64,000 nt of DNA. Origin: Enterobacter asburiae. GTDB lineage: Bacteria; Pseudomonadota; Gammaproteobacteria; Enterobacterales; Enterobacteriaceae. The translations under genes and the position numbers were made by a program. The stretch lies in the NCBI GenBank assembly GCA_011754535.1, contig JAAQVN010000001.1, positions 3,782,001-3,846,000 on the forward strand. Reading direction: 5' to 3'. Shown here one piece after another: positions 17,913 through 27,629 of this stretch. Below the pieces are notes generated by a model that worked only from the letters and a program-made list of their open reading frames with translations, was not told the DNA's origin and ran no database searches. Within the stretch, counting starts at the first letter, position 1. The number at the start of each line of letters is the position of its first letter.

Positions 17913-18960
17913 CCCGTGGGGCACCACAGAGGCAGCGGACAGCGCTGCGCAATCCGCCGACGCATGGGGCTCCACGCCTGCACCTGCCGACGGCGGCGGC
18001 GCGGCAGACTGGCTGAACAGCGCACCCGCGCCTGCGCCAGAACACTTCAACATCATGGATCCGTTCCATAAAACCCTGATCCCGCTGGACAGCTGGGTTA
18101 CGGAGGGGATCGACTGGGTGGTCACGCACTTCCGTCCGGTGTTCCAGGGGATCCGCGTCCCGGTGGACTACATCCTGAACGGCTTCCAGCAGCTGATGCT
18201 GGGCATGCCTGCGCCGGTGGCCATTATCCTGTTCTCCCTGATTGCCTGGCAGTTCGGCAGCGCGGGGATGGGCATCGCCACGCTGATTTCGCTGATTGCC
18301 ATCGGCGCGATTGGCGCGTGGTCGCAGGCAATGATCACGCTGGCGCTGGTGCTGACCGCCCTGCTCTTCTGCATCGTCATCGGGCTACCGATGGGGATCT
18401 GGCTGGCGCGCAGCCCGCGGGCCGCGAAGATTATTCGTCCGCTGCTGGATGCAATGCAGACCACGCCGGCGTTCGTCTATCTGGTGCCTATCGTGATGCT
18501 GTTCGGCATCGGTAACGTGCCGGGCGTGGTGGTGACCATTATCTTCGCCCTGCCGCCGATTATTCGTCTGACCATCCTGGGGATTAACCAGGTACCTGCG
18601 GATCTGATTGAGGCCTCGCGCTCGTTTGGTGCCAGCCCGCGCCAGATGCTGTTTAAGGTTCAGCTCCCGCTGGCGATGCCGACCATCATGGCAGGCGTTA
18701 ACCAGACGCTGATGCTGGCCCTGTCGATGGTGGTGATCGCCTCGATGATCGCCGTTGGCGGACTGGGCCAGATGGTGCTGCGCGGCATTGGCCGTCTCGA
18801 CATGGGGCTGGCCACCGTTGGCGGCGTCGGGATTGTGATCCTCGCCATTATTCTCGATCGCCTGACTCAGGCCGTCGGTCGTGATTCACGCAGTCGCGGC
18901 AACCGTCGCTGGTATACCACCGGCCCCGTCGGGTTACTGACCCGCCCATTTACAAAATAA
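17896..18960 (+). CDS. proW: glycine betaine/proline ABC permease ProW
   Basis: A 354-residue permease with a long hydrophilic N-terminal tail (about 100 residues, Ala/Asp/Pro rich, typical of ProW) followed by about seven membrane segments. The EAA loop typical of binding-protein-dependent permeases is visible as [27 protein letters not shown] lies before the ATG, inside proV. Confidence 0.95.
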   Translation: MTDQTNPWGTTEAADSAAQSADAWGSTPAPADGGGAADWLNSAPAPAPEHFNIMDPFHKTLIPLDSWVTEGIDWVVTHFRPVFQGIRVPVDYILNGFQQLMLGMPAPVAIILFSLIAWQFGSAGMGIATLISLIAIGAIGAWSQAMITLALVLTALLFCIVIGLPMGIWLARSPRAAKIIRPLLDAMQTTPAFVYLVPIVMLFGIGNVPGVVVTIIFALPPIIRLTILGINQVPADLIEASRSFGASPRQMLFKVQLPLAMPTIMAGVNQTLMLALSMVVIASMIAVGGLGQMVLRGIGRLDMGLATVGGVGIVILAIILDRLTQAVGRDSRSRGNRRWYTTGPVGLLTRPFTK

Positions 18961-18969
18961 GGAACAACG

Positions 18970-19965
18970 ATGCGACAGAGCGTACTTTTTGCTACAGCGT
19001 TTGCCACCCTTGTCTCCACCAGCGCGTTTGCCGCTGACCTGCCGGGTAAAGGCATTACCGTGCAGCCGGTGCAGAGCACCATTTCGGAAGAGAGCTTCCA
19101 GACCCTGATCGTCAGCCGCGCGCTGGAGAAGCTGGGCTATACGGTCAACACGCCGAGCGAAGTGGATTACAACGTGGGCTACACCTCGATTGCCTCCGGT
19201 GACGCCACCTTTACCGCGGTGAACTGGCAGCCGCTGCACGACGACATGTATGCCGCCGCCGGTGGCGACAAGAAATTCTATCGCGAAGGCACCTTCGTGA
19301 CGGGTGCGGCGCAGGGTTATCTGATCGACAAGAAAACCGCCGATAAGTATCACATCACCAATATTGAACAGCTGAAAGATCCGAAGATCGCCAGACTGTT
19401 CGACACCAACGGTGACGGCAAGGCCGACATGATGGGCTGCTCGCCGGGCTGGGGCTGTGAGGCGGTGATTAACCACCAGAACAAAGCTTTCGATCTGGCG
19501 AAAACCGTCGACGTGAGCCACGGCAACTATTCAGCGATGATGGCCGACACCATTGCCCGCTTTAAAGAGGGGAAACCGGTGATCTACTATACCTGGACAC
19601 CGTACTGGGTGAGCGACGTGCTGAAGCCGGGTAAAGACGTGGTGTGGCTGCAGGTACCGTTCTCCTCCCTGCCGGGCGAGCAGAAAGATATCGACACCAA
19701 ACTGCCGAACGGCATGAACTACGGCTTCCCGGTGAACACCATGCATATCGTGGCTAATAAAGCCTGGGCGGAGAAAAACCCGTCGGCGGCGAAGCTGTTC
19801 TCGGTGATGAAGCTGCCGCTGGCGGATATCAACGCCCAGAATGCGATGATGCACGCGGGCAAATCCTCTGAGGCGGATGTGAAAGGCCACGTGGACGGCT
19901 GGATCAAAGCTCACCAGCAGCAGTTTGACGGCTGGGTGAAAGAGGCGCTTGAAGCGCAGAAGTAA
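18970..19965 (+). CDS. proX: periplasmic glycine betaine-binding protein ProX
   Basis: A 331-residue substrate-binding protein. The signal peptide [21 protein letters not shown] is cleaved before ADLPGK. Several conserved tryptophans ([20 protein letters not shown]) form the aromatic cage for the trimethylammonium group. It delivers betaines to ProVW. The gene starts 9 bases after proW and is the last of the operon; a repeat pair follows directly. Confidence 0.95.
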   Translation: MRQSVLFATAFATLVSTSAFAADLPGKGITVQPVQSTISEESFQTLIVSRALEKLGYTVNTPSEVDYNVGYTSIASGDATFTAVNWQPLHDDMYAAAGGDKKFYREGTFVTGAAQGYLIDKKTADKYHITNIEQLKDPKIARLFDTNGDGKADMMGCSPGWGCEAVINHQNKAFDLAKTVDVSHGNYSAMMADTIARFKEGKPVIYYTWTPYWVSDVLKPGKDVVWLQVPFSSLPGEQKDIDTKLPNGMNYGFPVNTMHIVANKAWAEKNPSAAKLFSVMKLPLADINAQNAMMHAGKSSEADVKGHVDGWIKAHQQQFDGWVKEALEAQK

Positions 19966-19974
19966 AAACAACAC

Positions 19975-20057
19975 CCCTCACCCTAACCCTCTCCCCGAAG
20001 GGGAGAGGGGACTTTATACACCCTCTCCCCTTCGGGGAGAGGGCCGGGGTGAGGGGC
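19975..20057. repeat. inverted pair of the dispersed GC-rich repeat, copy 2
   Basis: Two head-to-head copies (CCCTCACCCTAACCC... and its inverse ending GGGTGAGGG), each with its own CTCCCC/GGGGAG palindrome, right after proX. The pair could form a long hairpin that protects or ends the proU mRNA. Confidence 0.85.
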
Positions 20058-20176
20058 TCAAACCGCACCCAACCCAAACCGCACAAACACACACATAACA
20101 ATCCCCCAACATTCACAATCATTGGTTATTATAGTTTCCGGAAAAATAATCACTTAACTAACGATTCCTGAAACCA

Positions 20177-21361
20177 ATGACGAAAACAACTCAAGGGCTT
20201 AGTCCCGCACTCATCCTTTTGATGTCCGTGGCAACGGGTCTGGCAGTCGCCAGCAACTATTACGCGCAGCCTCTGCTCGATACTATCGCCCGCGCGTTTG
20301 ACCTTTCCGCCAGCTCGGCAGGCTTTATCGTCACCGCCGCACAGCTTGGCTACGCCGCCGGGCTGCTGTTCCTGGTGCCGCTCGGTGATATGTTTGAACG
20401 CCGGATGCTGATTGTTTCGATGACGCTTCTGGCAGCAGGCGGCATGTTGATCACCGCCAGCAGCCAGTCGCTGACGATGATGATCGTCGGCACCGCGCTA
20501 ACGGGACTGTTTTCCGTCGTCGCGCAAATTCTGGTGCCCCTCGCGGCAACCCTCGCCTCCCCGGAAAAACGCGGCAAGGTAGTGGGCACTATCATGAGCG
20601 GCCTGCTGCTCGGGATCCTGCTGGCGCGTACCGTTGCCGGGCTGCTGGCAAGCCTCGGCGGCTGGCGCACCGTTTACTGGGTGGCGAGCGTATTGATGGT
20701 GGTGATGGCGCTGGCGCTGTGGCGCGGGCTGCCGAAGGTGAAGCAGGAGAACCACCTGAATTACCCGCAGCTTCTGGCCTCCGTGTTTAGCCTGTTCACG
20801 CAGGATAAACTGCTGCGCACCCGCGCTCTGCTGGGGTGTCTAACCTTCGCTAACTTCAGCATTCTCTGGACGTCGATGGCATTTCTGCTCGCTGCACCGC
20901 CGTTTAACTATTCAGAAGGGGTGATTGGTCTGTTCGGCCTGGCCGGTGCCGCCGGTGCATTGGGCGCGCGCCCGGCAGGCGGGCTGGCCGACAAAGGCAA
21001 ATCGCATATCACCACGACCGCCGGACTGGTTTTGCTTCTGCTCTCCTGGGCGGCTATCTGGTATGGACACGTCTCGGTGCTGGCGCTGATCGTCGGTATT
21101 CTGGTGCTGGATCTCACCGTACAGGGTGTGCATATCACCAACCAGACCGTGATTTACCGCGTGAAGCCCGAGGCGCGTAACCGCCTCACGGCCGGATACA
21201 TGACCAGCTACTTCATTGGTGGGGCAGCAGGTTCGTTAATTTCAGCGTCGGCATGGCAGCACGCCGGCTGGTCAGGTGTGTGCGGAATTGGCGCAATCGT
21301 CGCCGCGCTTAACCTTGTTGTGTGGTGGCGCGGCTACCATCGTCAGGAAGCAATTCACTAA
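20177..21361 (+). CDS. ygaY: MFS transporter, intact YgaY-type
   Basis: A 394-residue major facilitator with 12 predicted helices. The cytoplasmic loop between helices 2 and 3 reads PLGDMFERRMLI, the MFS motif A variant. It sits between proX and emrR, where K-12 has the disrupted gene ygaY; here the reading frame is whole. The ATG at 20177 has a weak ribosome site. Substrate is unknown; similar proteins are annotated as arabinose or multidrug efflux pumps without direct evidence. The valine exporter genes ygaZ and ygaH, which follow in K-12, are absent. Confidence 0.82.
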   Translation: MTKTTQGLSPALILLMSVATGLAVASNYYAQPLLDTIARAFDLSASSAGFIVTAAQLGYAAGLLFLVPLGDMFERRMLIVSMTLLAAGGMLITASSQSLTMMIVGTALTGLFSVVAQILVPLAATLASPEKRGKVVGTIMSGLLLGILLARTVAGLLASLGGWRTVYWVASVLMVVMALALWRGLPKVKQENHLNYPQLLASVFSLFTQDKLLRTRALLGCLTFANFSILWTSMAFLLAAPPFNYSEGVIGLFGLAGAAGALGARPAGGLADKGKSHITTTAGLVLLLLSWAAIWYGHVSVLALIVGILVLDLTVQGVHITNQTVIYRVKPEARNRLTAGYMTSYFIGGAAGSLISASAWQHAGWSGVCGIGAIVAALNLVVWWRGYHRQEAIH

Positions 21362-21676
21362 GTTTTACATTGCTTTGGGCCTCTTAGGGTGTAAAGGGGC
21401 CCGGCAGTCTGTTAATGTAAACGTAATCATTTATCCCAGAAATTTTAATGTGGGTGACATATCTACAATTGGCATGAATAGTTCAGACCCCCGTCCTCAC
21501 ATCCTCTCTTCAGCGGGTTCATACCCTACGCTTTCTGTGCTCACCGGGTCACGGACTTACCCGGCGCTTTCTGATGGTGGCATTCATTTGGCGGATATAA
21601 CCGCACAAATAATCCATTTACATTATTTGTCACCATCGTTACTATATCGGCTGTAATTAATGAGGTTATGCCCAAA
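21362..21676 (+). promoter_or_regulatory. ygaY-emrR intergenic region with emrRAB promoter
   Basis: 315 bases without a convincing gene. A promoter for emrRAB fits well: -35 TTTACA (21617-21622), 17-base spacer, -10 TACTAT (21640-21645). EmrR autoregulation would act here. A small hairpin CCGGGT / ACCCGG lies at 21544-21564. No remnant of ygaZ or ygaH was recognised. Confidence 0.6.
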
Positions 21677-22207
21677 ATGGATAGTTCGTTTACGCCCATT
21701 GAACAAATGCTTAAATTCCGCGCCAGTCGTCATGAGGACTTCCCGTATCAGGAGATCCTGCTGACCCGCCTGTGCATGCACATGCAGGGTAAGCTGCTGG
21801 AAAATCGTAATAAAATGCTGAAAGCTCAAGGGATTAACGAGACGTTGTTTATGGCGTTGATTACGCTGGAGTCTCAGGAAAACCACAGTATTCAGCCTTC
21901 TGAGCTGAGCTGCGCGCTGGGATCGTCCCGTACCAATGCGACCCGTATTGCTGATGAACTGGAAAAGCGCGGCTGGATTGAGCGCCGTGAAAGCGATAAC
22001 GATCGCCGCTGCCTGCATCTGCAATTGACCGATAAAGGTCACCAGTTCCTGCGTGAGGTGCTGCCACCTCAGCACAATTGCCTGCACAAACTCTGGTCTG
22101 CCCTCAGCACCGCCGAGCGCGACCAGCTTGAGCACATCACTCGCAAGCTGCTCACCCGTCTGGACCAGATGGATGAAGAAGGCGCAGTTCTTGAGGCGCT
22201 GCGCTAA
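21677..22207 (+). CDS. emrR: MarR-family repressor EmrR (MprA)
   Basis: A 176-residue MarR-type repressor. The winged helix-turn-helix spans roughly 60-125 ([20 protein letters not shown], then [14 protein letters not shown] in the wing). It represses emrRAB and is released by hydrophobic uncouplers and drugs. A first ATG at 21668 lies only two bases after GAGG, so the second ATG, with proper spacing and matching the known [11 protein letters not shown] start, is preferred. Confidence 0.93.
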   Translation: MDSSFTPIEQMLKFRASRHEDFPYQEILLTRLCMHMQGKLLENRNKMLKAQGINETLFMALITLESQENHSIQPSELSCALGSSRTNATRIADELEKRGWIERRESDNDRRCLHLQLTDKGHQFLREVLPPQHNCLHKLWSALSTAERDQLEHITRKLLTRLDQMDEEGAVLEALR

Positions 22208-22252
22208 CGCGACGACACGCTCAACAATCCAGATTTATAAAAGAAAACCGAC

Positions 22253-22280
22253 AGGCCAGCACGTCACACTGCTGGCCTTT
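22253..22280 (+). terminator. emrR-emrA hairpin
   Basis: Perfect 9-base stem AGGCCAGCA / TGCTGGCCT with an 8-base loop and TTCT after it. It lies between emrR and emrA and could attenuate read-through. Confidence 0.7.
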
Positions 22281-22335
22281 CTGACAACAGGTCGGCTCAG
22301 CCGATGTGAAAATAAGAAGATCGTGGAGAACAACA

Positions 22336-23508
22336 ATGAGCGCAAATGCGGAGAGCACTACCCCGCAGCAACCGGCCAACAAGAAAGGCAAACGTAAAAG
22401 TGCCCTTCTTCTGTTGACCTTGCTCTTTATTATTACTGCCGTGGCATATGGGATCTATTGGTTTTTAGTATTGCGTCATGCAGAAGAGACTGACGACGCA
22501 TACGTGGCAGGGAACCAGGTACAGATTATGGCGCAGGTGTCGGGCAGCGTGACGAAAGTCTGGGCTGACAATACCGACTTTGTGCAAAAAGGCGATGTGT
22601 TGGTGACCCTCGATCCAACCGATGCCCAGCAGGCCTTTGAGAAAGCCCAGACCGCGCTGGCCTCCAGCGTCCGTCAGACCCGCCAGCTGATGATCAACAG
22701 TAAGCAGCTGCAGGCCAACATCGACGTGCAGAAAACCGCGCTGGCGCAGGCGCAGAGCGACCTGAACCGCCGCGTTCCGCTCGGCACCGCCAACCTGATT
22801 GGCCGTGAAGAGCTGCAGCACGCGCGCGACGCGGTTGCCAGCGCTCAGGCACAGCTTGACGTGGCCATTCAGCAGTACAACGCCAACCAGGCGATGGTGC
22901 TCGGCACCAGCCTGGAAAACCAGCCCGCCGTGCAGCAGGCAGCGACCGAAGTGCGCAACGCGTGGCTTGCCCTGCAGCGTACTAAAATCGTCAGCCCGAT
23001 GACCGGTTACGTCTCCCGCCGTTCCGTCCAGCCAGGAGCGCAGATTAGCCCAACCACGCCGCTGATGGCGGTCGTGCCGGCGGACAACCTGTGGGTAGAC
23101 GCTAACTTTAAAGAGACGCAGCTTGCCCATATGCGTATCGGCCAGACCGCGACGGTCGTCAGCGACATCTACGGCGATGACGTGAAGTACACCGGGAAAG
23201 TGGTTGGCCTGGATATGGGGACCGGCAGCGCCTTCTCCCTGCTGCCTGCGCAGAACGCCACCGGTAACTGGATCAAAGTGGTTCAGCGTCTGCCCGTGCG
23301 TATCGAACTGGATGCCAAACAGCTGGCGGATCACCCGCTGCGTATCGGCCTCTCAACGCTTGTGACGGTCGATACCGCCAACCGCGACGGTCAAATCCTC
23401 GCAAGCCAGGTGCGAAGCACGCCGGCTTATGAAAGTAACGCCCGTGAAATTAGCCTCGATCCGGTCAACAAGCTGATCGATGACATCGTGAAGGCAAACG
23501 CCGGTTAA
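22336..23508 (+). CDS. emrA: EmrA membrane-fusion protein of the EmrAB-TolC pump
   Basis: A 390-residue HlyD-type adaptor, same length as E. coli EmrA. One N-terminal transmembrane anchor (about 25-47) is followed by a lipoyl/beta-barrel part and a long coiled-coil hairpin (about 100-200). It links EmrB to TolC for export of uncouplers such as CCCP and nalidixic acid. GTGGAG lies 6 bases before the ATG at 22336; an earlier in-frame ATG at 22306 lacks a site. Confidence 0.95.
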   Translation: MSANAESTTPQQPANKKGKRKSALLLLTLLFIITAVAYGIYWFLVLRHAEETDDAYVAGNQVQIMAQVSGSVTKVWADNTDFVQKGDVLVTLDPTDAQQAFEKAQTALASSVRQTRQLMINSKQLQANIDVQKTALAQAQSDLNRRVPLGTANLIGREELQHARDAVASAQAQLDVAIQQYNANQAMVLGTSLENQPAVQQAATEVRNAWLALQRTKIVSPMTGYVSRRSVQPGAQISPTTPLMAVVPADNLWVDANFKETQLAHMRIGQTATVVSDIYGDDVKYTGKVVGLDMGTGSAFSLLPAQNATGNWIKVVQRLPVRIELDAKQLADHPLRIGLSTLVTVDTANRDGQILASQVRSTPAYESNAREISLDPVNKLIDDIVKANAG

Positions 23509-23524
23509 TCCGAAGGTGAGCGTT

Positions 23525-25072
23525 ATGCAACAGCAAAAGCCGCAAAAACCGCTGGAAGGCGCGCAGCTGGTCATTATGACCATCGCGCTGTCGCTGGCGA
23601 CATTCATGCAGGTGCTGGACTCCACCATCGCAAACGTGGCGATCCCAACGATCGCCGGTAACCTTGGCTCGTCGCTGAGCCAGGGGACCTGGGTCATTAC
23701 TTCGTTTGGGGTGGCAAACGCCATCTCCATTCCGATCACCGGCTGGCTGGCGAAGCGCGTCGGTGAGGTGAAGCTGTTCCTCTGGTCGACAATCCTGTTC
23801 GTGCTGGCCTCCTGGGCGTGCGGCATGTCCAGCAGCCTGACGATGCTGATCTTCTTCCGCGTCATTCAGGGGATTGTCGCCGGGCCGCTGATCCCGCTGT
23901 CCCAGAGTTTGCTGCTGAACAACTATCCGCCTGCCAAACGCTCCATCGCGCTGGCGCTGTGGTCGATGACCGTGATTGTCGCGCCGATTTGCGGGCCTAT
24001 CCTCGGCGGCTATATCAGCGATAACTACCACTGGGGCTGGATCTTCTTCATCAACGTGCCCATCGGTGCGCTGGTGGTGCTGATGACGCTGCAGTCTCTG
24101 CGCGGTCGCGAAACGCGGACCGAACAGCGGCGCATTGACGGCATCGGGCTGGCGCTGCTGGTTGTCGGCATCGGTAGCCTGCAGATCATGCTCGACCGCG
24201 GTAAAGAGCTGGACTGGTTTGCTTCTACGGAAATCATCGTGCTGACGGTGGTCGCCGTGGTCGCCATTAGCTTCCTGATTGTCTGGGAGCTGACGGACGA
24301 TAACCCGATAGTCGATCTCTCGCTCTTCAAATCGCGAAACTTCACTATCGGCTGTCTGTGTATCAGCCTCGCCTATATGCTCTACTTCGGCGCGATTGTT
24401 CTGCTGCCGCAGCTGCTGCAGGAGGTGTACGGTTATACCGCGACCTGGGCGGGGCTGGCGTCTGCGCCTGTCGGGTTAATACCGGTTCTGCTGTCGCCGA
24501 TTATTGGCCGCTTTGCCCATAAGCTCGATATGCGCAGGCTGGTGACGTTCAGCTTCATTATGTACGCCGTGTGCTTCTACTGGCGCGCGTATACGTTCGA
24601 ACCGGGAATGGACTTTGGCGCCTCCGCGTGGCCGCAGTTCATTCAGGGCTTTGCCGTGGCGTGCTTCTTTATGCCGCTGACCACCATTACGCTCTCCGGC
24701 TTGCCGCCCGAGCGCATGGCGGCAGCATCGAGCCTGTCGAACTTCACCCGTACGCTGGCGGGCTCTATCGGCACGTCGATCACCACCACGCTGTGGACCA
24801 ACCGTGAATCGATGCACCATGCCCAGCTGACCGAAGCGGTGAACCCGTTCAACCCTAACGCTCAGCAGATGTACAGCCAGCTAGAGGGGATGGGGATGAC
24901 GGAGCAGCAGGCCTCCGGCTGGATTGCCCAGCAGATCACTAACCAGGGGCTGATTATCTCGGCGAACGAGATTTTCTGGATATCGGCGGGGATCTTCATC
25001 GTCCTGCTGGGGCTGGTGTGGTTTGCTAAACCGCCGTTTGGCGCCGGTAGCGGCGGCGGTGGCGCGCACTAA
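23525..25072 (+). CDS. emrB: EmrB MFS multidrug exporter
   Basis: A 515-residue 14-helix drug:proton antiporter (DHA2 family). The motif C region VIVAPICGPILGGYISD is visible near residue 155, and the glycine-rich tail GAGSGGGGAH is typical. The frame can also start at a GTG at 23516, but MQQQKPQKPLEGAQ fits the family with AAGGTGAG upstream. It lies 16 bases after emrA. Confidence 0.95.
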   Translation: MQQQKPQKPLEGAQLVIMTIALSLATFMQVLDSTIANVAIPTIAGNLGSSLSQGTWVITSFGVANAISIPITGWLAKRVGEVKLFLWSTILFVLASWACGMSSSLTMLIFFRVIQGIVAGPLIPLSQSLLLNNYPPAKRSIALALWSMTVIVAPICGPILGGYISDNYHWGWIFFINVPIGALVVLMTLQSLRGRETRTEQRRIDGIGLALLVVGIGSLQIMLDRGKELDWFASTEIIVLTVVAVVAISFLIVWELTDDNPIVDLSLFKSRNFTIGCLCISLAYMLYFGAIVLLPQLLQEVYGYTATWAGLASAPVGLIPVLLSPIIGRFAHKLDMRRLVTFSFIMYAVCFYWRAYTFEPGMDFGASAWPQFIQGFAVACFFMPLTTITLSGLPPERMAAASSLSNFTRTLAGSIGTSITTTLWTNRESMHHAQLTEAVNPFNPNAQQMYSQLEGMGMTEQQASGWIAQQITNQGLIISANEIFWISAGIFIVLLGLVWFAKPPFGAGSGGGGAH

Positions 25073-25168
25073 TTCGCGTTGTCCAGAACGCGACAGCGAT
25101 TGTCAGTTTCGATAAAGCAGCGCTCCTGAAATCAATTCACGATAGTGAAAAGACAACAGGAGCGCATC

Positions 25169-26824
25169 ATGCTGAACACACCCGCCGACAAATACCAACC
25201 CTATCCCACCGTTTCATTGCCCGACCGTCGCTGGCCGGAGCAACGCATCACTCGCGCGCCGCGCTGGCTCTCGACCGACTTACGCGACGGCAACCAGGCG
25301 CTTGCCGAGCCGATGGACAGCGCGCGCAAGCTGCAGTTCTGGGACCTGCTGCTGGGCTGCGGGTTTAAAGAAATAGAGGTGGCCTTCCCGTCCGCCTCGC
25401 AGACCGACTTCAACTTTGTGCGCCAGCTGATCGAAGAGAACCGCATCCCGGATGACGTCACGATTCAGGTGTTAACTCAGGCGCGGGAAGATCTCATTCA
25501 TCGCACTTTCGAATCCCTGCGTGGCGCGAAGCAGGCGACCATCCACCTGTATAACGCCACCGCCCCGCTGTTCCGCCGCCTGGTATTCGGCATGGAGAAA
25601 GCGCAGATCGTCGAGCTGGCCACGCGCGCCACGCGCCTTATCCGCCAGCTGTGCGAAGAGAACCCGGATACCTGCTGGCAGTACGAGTACTCCCCGGAAA
25701 CCTTCTGCTTTACCGAGCCGGAGTTTGCGCTGGAGATTTGTGAAGCCGTGGCGGAGATCTGGCAGCCGTGCGATGCGCGTCCGATGATTATCAACTTACC
25801 CGCCACCGTCGAGGTCAGCACGCCAAACGTCTATGCCGACCAAATTGAGTATTTCTGTCGCCACTTCAGCCGCCGCCGCGACGTCTGCATCAGCGTGCAT
25901 CCGCATAATGACCGAGGTACCGGCGTTGCCAGCGCCGAGCTGGCCGTAATGGCGGGCGCGGACCGCGTGGAGGGCTGTCTGTTCGGCAACGGTGAACGCA
26001 CGGGTAACGTCTGTCTGGTGACGCTGGCGATGAACCTCTACAGCCAGGGCATTAGCCCGAATCTGGATTTCAGCGACATGAACCGGGTGGTGGAAACGGT
26101 GGAAACCTGCAATCAGCTGCCGGTGCACCCGCGCCATCCGTGGGCAGGACGGCTGGCCTATACTGCCTTCTCCGGTTCGCACCAGGATGCCATCAAGAAA
26201 GGCTTTGATGCCCGCAGGCCTGGCGATCGCTGGGAGATGCCCTATCTGCCCGTTGATCCACAGGATATCGGCTGCACCTACGAAGCGGTGATCCGCGTGA
26301 ACAGCCAGTCAGGAAAAAGCGGCAGCGCGTGGCTTATCGAGCAAAATCATGGGCTGAAACTGCCCCGCGCCCTGCAGCAGGATTTCAGCCAGCACGTGCA
26401 GCAGGAAACCGACCGCCACGGAAAAGAGATGACGCAGAACGCGCTTTGGCAGCTGTTCCGCACCCGCTACGGGCTGGTGACCACGCCGCAGTTTGCGCTG
26501 CAATCCTACCGCAGTGAGGGCCAGCAGGATGGCCAGCTGCGGCTGACGGCAAGCGTCGTCACGCAGGGGGGAACCCGTCAGTTGGAGGGTCAGGGTAACG
26601 GGCTGCTCTCCGCTGCCGCTCAGGGTTTAAGCCGCTGGGTCAACGCGCCGTTTGTGATTAAGGATTATCACGAGCATACGCTGGGCGAACGCAGCGACAG
26701 CCGCTCGGTGGCCTATATTCGCTGCCTGTTCCAGGACGGCACCAGCAGCTGGGGCGTGGGCATTGACAGCGACGTGGCGCGCGCGTCGCTTCAGGCTCTG
26801 TTTAACGCGGTTAGTCGTTCTTAA
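25169..26824 (+). CDS. leuA: 2-isopropylmalate synthase, yeast/actinobacterial type (second LeuA)
   Basis: A 551-residue 2-isopropylmalate synthase, which condenses acetyl-CoA with 2-oxoisovalerate. The DRE-TIM barrel signature is LSTDLRDGNQAL (about 43-54) and the metal motif HPHNDRGTG is near 245-253. A C-terminal LeuA dimer (leucine-binding) domain covers about 430-551. This is the longer type known from actinobacteria and yeast, unlike the 520-residue enteric LeuA of the leuABCD operon. CAGGAGCG precedes the ATG at 25169. It is inserted between emrB and luxS, where K-12 has no such gene, next to an AraC regulator with which its 3' end overlaps by 14 bases. Confidence 0.88.
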   Translation: MLNTPADKYQPYPTVSLPDRRWPEQRITRAPRWLSTDLRDGNQALAEPMDSARKLQFWDLLLGCGFKEIEVAFPSASQTDFNFVRQLIEENRIPDDVTIQVLTQAREDLIHRTFESLRGAKQATIHLYNATAPLFRRLVFGMEKAQIVELATRATRLIRQLCEENPDTCWQYEYSPETFCFTEPEFALEICEAVAEIWQPCDARPMIINLPATVEVSTPNVYADQIEYFCRHFSRRRDVCISVHPHNDRGTGVASAELAVMAGADRVEGCLFGNGERTGNVCLVTLAMNLYSQGISPNLDFSDMNRVVETVETCNQLPVHPRHPWAGRLAYTAFSGSHQDAIKKGFDARRPGDRWEMPYLPVDPQDIGCTYEAVIRVNSQSGKSGSAWLIEQNHGLKLPRALQQDFSQHVQQETDRHGKEMTQNALWQLFRTRYGLVTTPQFALQSYRSEGQQDGQLRLTASVVTQGGTRQLEGQGNGLLSAAAQGLSRWVNAPFVIKDYHEHTLGERSDSRSVAYIRCLFQDGTSSWGVGIDSDVARASLQALFNAVSRS

Positions 26825-27575
26825 AGTAATCGCTGGGTGAAAGGCCCATCACCCGGCGGAACATTGCCGTAAAGGCGCTGTGGCTGCCATATCCCAGATC
26901 CAGCGCCACGCGTAATACCGGCTGGCCCTGCGCCAGCCGCACTAAGGCTTCCAGCAGACGCGCCCTTCTCAACCACTCGCCGTAGCTTAACCCCGTCTGC
27001 TGCTGAAAATGGCGGTTCAGGGTGCGCTCGCTCATGCCGAGCAGGCTCGCGCTCTGTTGACCGCTCCAGCTTTCACCTGGTGCCTGACGGACCTGCCGAC
27101 ACAGCTGGCGTAACGCCTCACTTTCCGGCTCCGGCAGGTGAAACGGCAGCACCGGCATAGTGCGAATTTCATCCAGAATGAGCTCATAGACGCGCTCATC
27201 CCGGCTTCCCGGTGAGTACGATTCAGGTAAAGTAAGGGAGACGAGGATAAGCTCGCGCAACAGCGGCGCGATCTGCACGATCTGGCAGGTGGCCGGGAGA
27301 TCGGCCCGCGCCAGCGGATCGACAAACAGCGTTCGCGCTGCAACGTTGCCGGTGATGCGAAGCGAGTGCTGTGTTCCCGCCGGTAGCCAGACGCCGCGCC
27401 CGGGAGGAACAACCCAACAGCCTGATGCCGTATCGACCCGCACGACGCCCGTCAGGCTGTGCAGCAGCTGCGCGCAGTCGTGCTCGTGCCACGGCTCGCT
27501 GTCGCCGTGAACGTAATCATGGGCAAACGGAACGAGGGGACGATGGGTAAAGGAGAACGTAGAGGTTGTGGTCAT
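26811..27575 (-). CDS. AraC-family regulator with cupin sensor (NimR-like)
   Basis: A 254-residue regulator. The N-terminal cupin (WHEHDCAQLLHSLTG, then PPGRGVWLPAGTQHSL) is followed by two helix-turn-helix units (about 170-250; GMSERTLNRHFQQQTGLSYG and DLGYGSHSAFTAMFRRVMGL). The layout resembles NimR (YeaM) of E. coli. It is convergent with the leuA-type gene and overlaps its stop. Whether it controls that gene is not shown; such NimR-like proteins more often act on a divergent transporter, and none is present here. Confidence 0.82.
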   Translation of the reverse strand: MTTTSTFSFTHRPLVPFAHDYVHGDSEPWHEHDCAQLLHSLTGVVRVDTASGCWVVPPGRGVWLPAGTQHSLRITGNVAARTLFVDPLARADLPATCQIVQIAPLLRELILVSLTLPESYSPGSRDERVYELILDEIRTMPVLPFHLPEPESEALRQLCRQVRQAPGESWSGQQSASLLGMSERTLNRHFQQQTGLSYGEWLRRARLLEALVRLAQGQPVLRVALDLGYGSHSAFTAMFRRVMGLSPSDYFKND

Positions 27576-27587
27576 GGGGTTAAACCA

Positions 27588-27619
27588 CCCTCACCCTACC
27601 CTCTCCCGGTGGGAGAGGG
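27588..27619. repeat. dispersed GC-rich repeat, copy 3
   Basis: CCCTCACCCTACCCTCTCCC followed by GGGAGAGGG, between the AraC start and the luxS stop. It also serves as the only spacer between luxS and the next gene. Confidence 0.8.
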
Positions 27620-27629
27620 AAAAGGTGCA

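Noticed and set aside
19975..20057. CRISPR-like repeats
   Set aside because: Only two inverted copies with no spacers of regular length; same unit is scattered singly elsewhere.
21276..21656. 126-codon frame between ygaY and emrR as a possible gene
   Set aside because: It begins inside ygaY in another frame, has no family features and runs through the emrR promoter.
22465..23334. 289-codon minus-strand frame over emrA
   Set aside because: Complement shadow; emrA on the plus strand is near-identical to the known protein.
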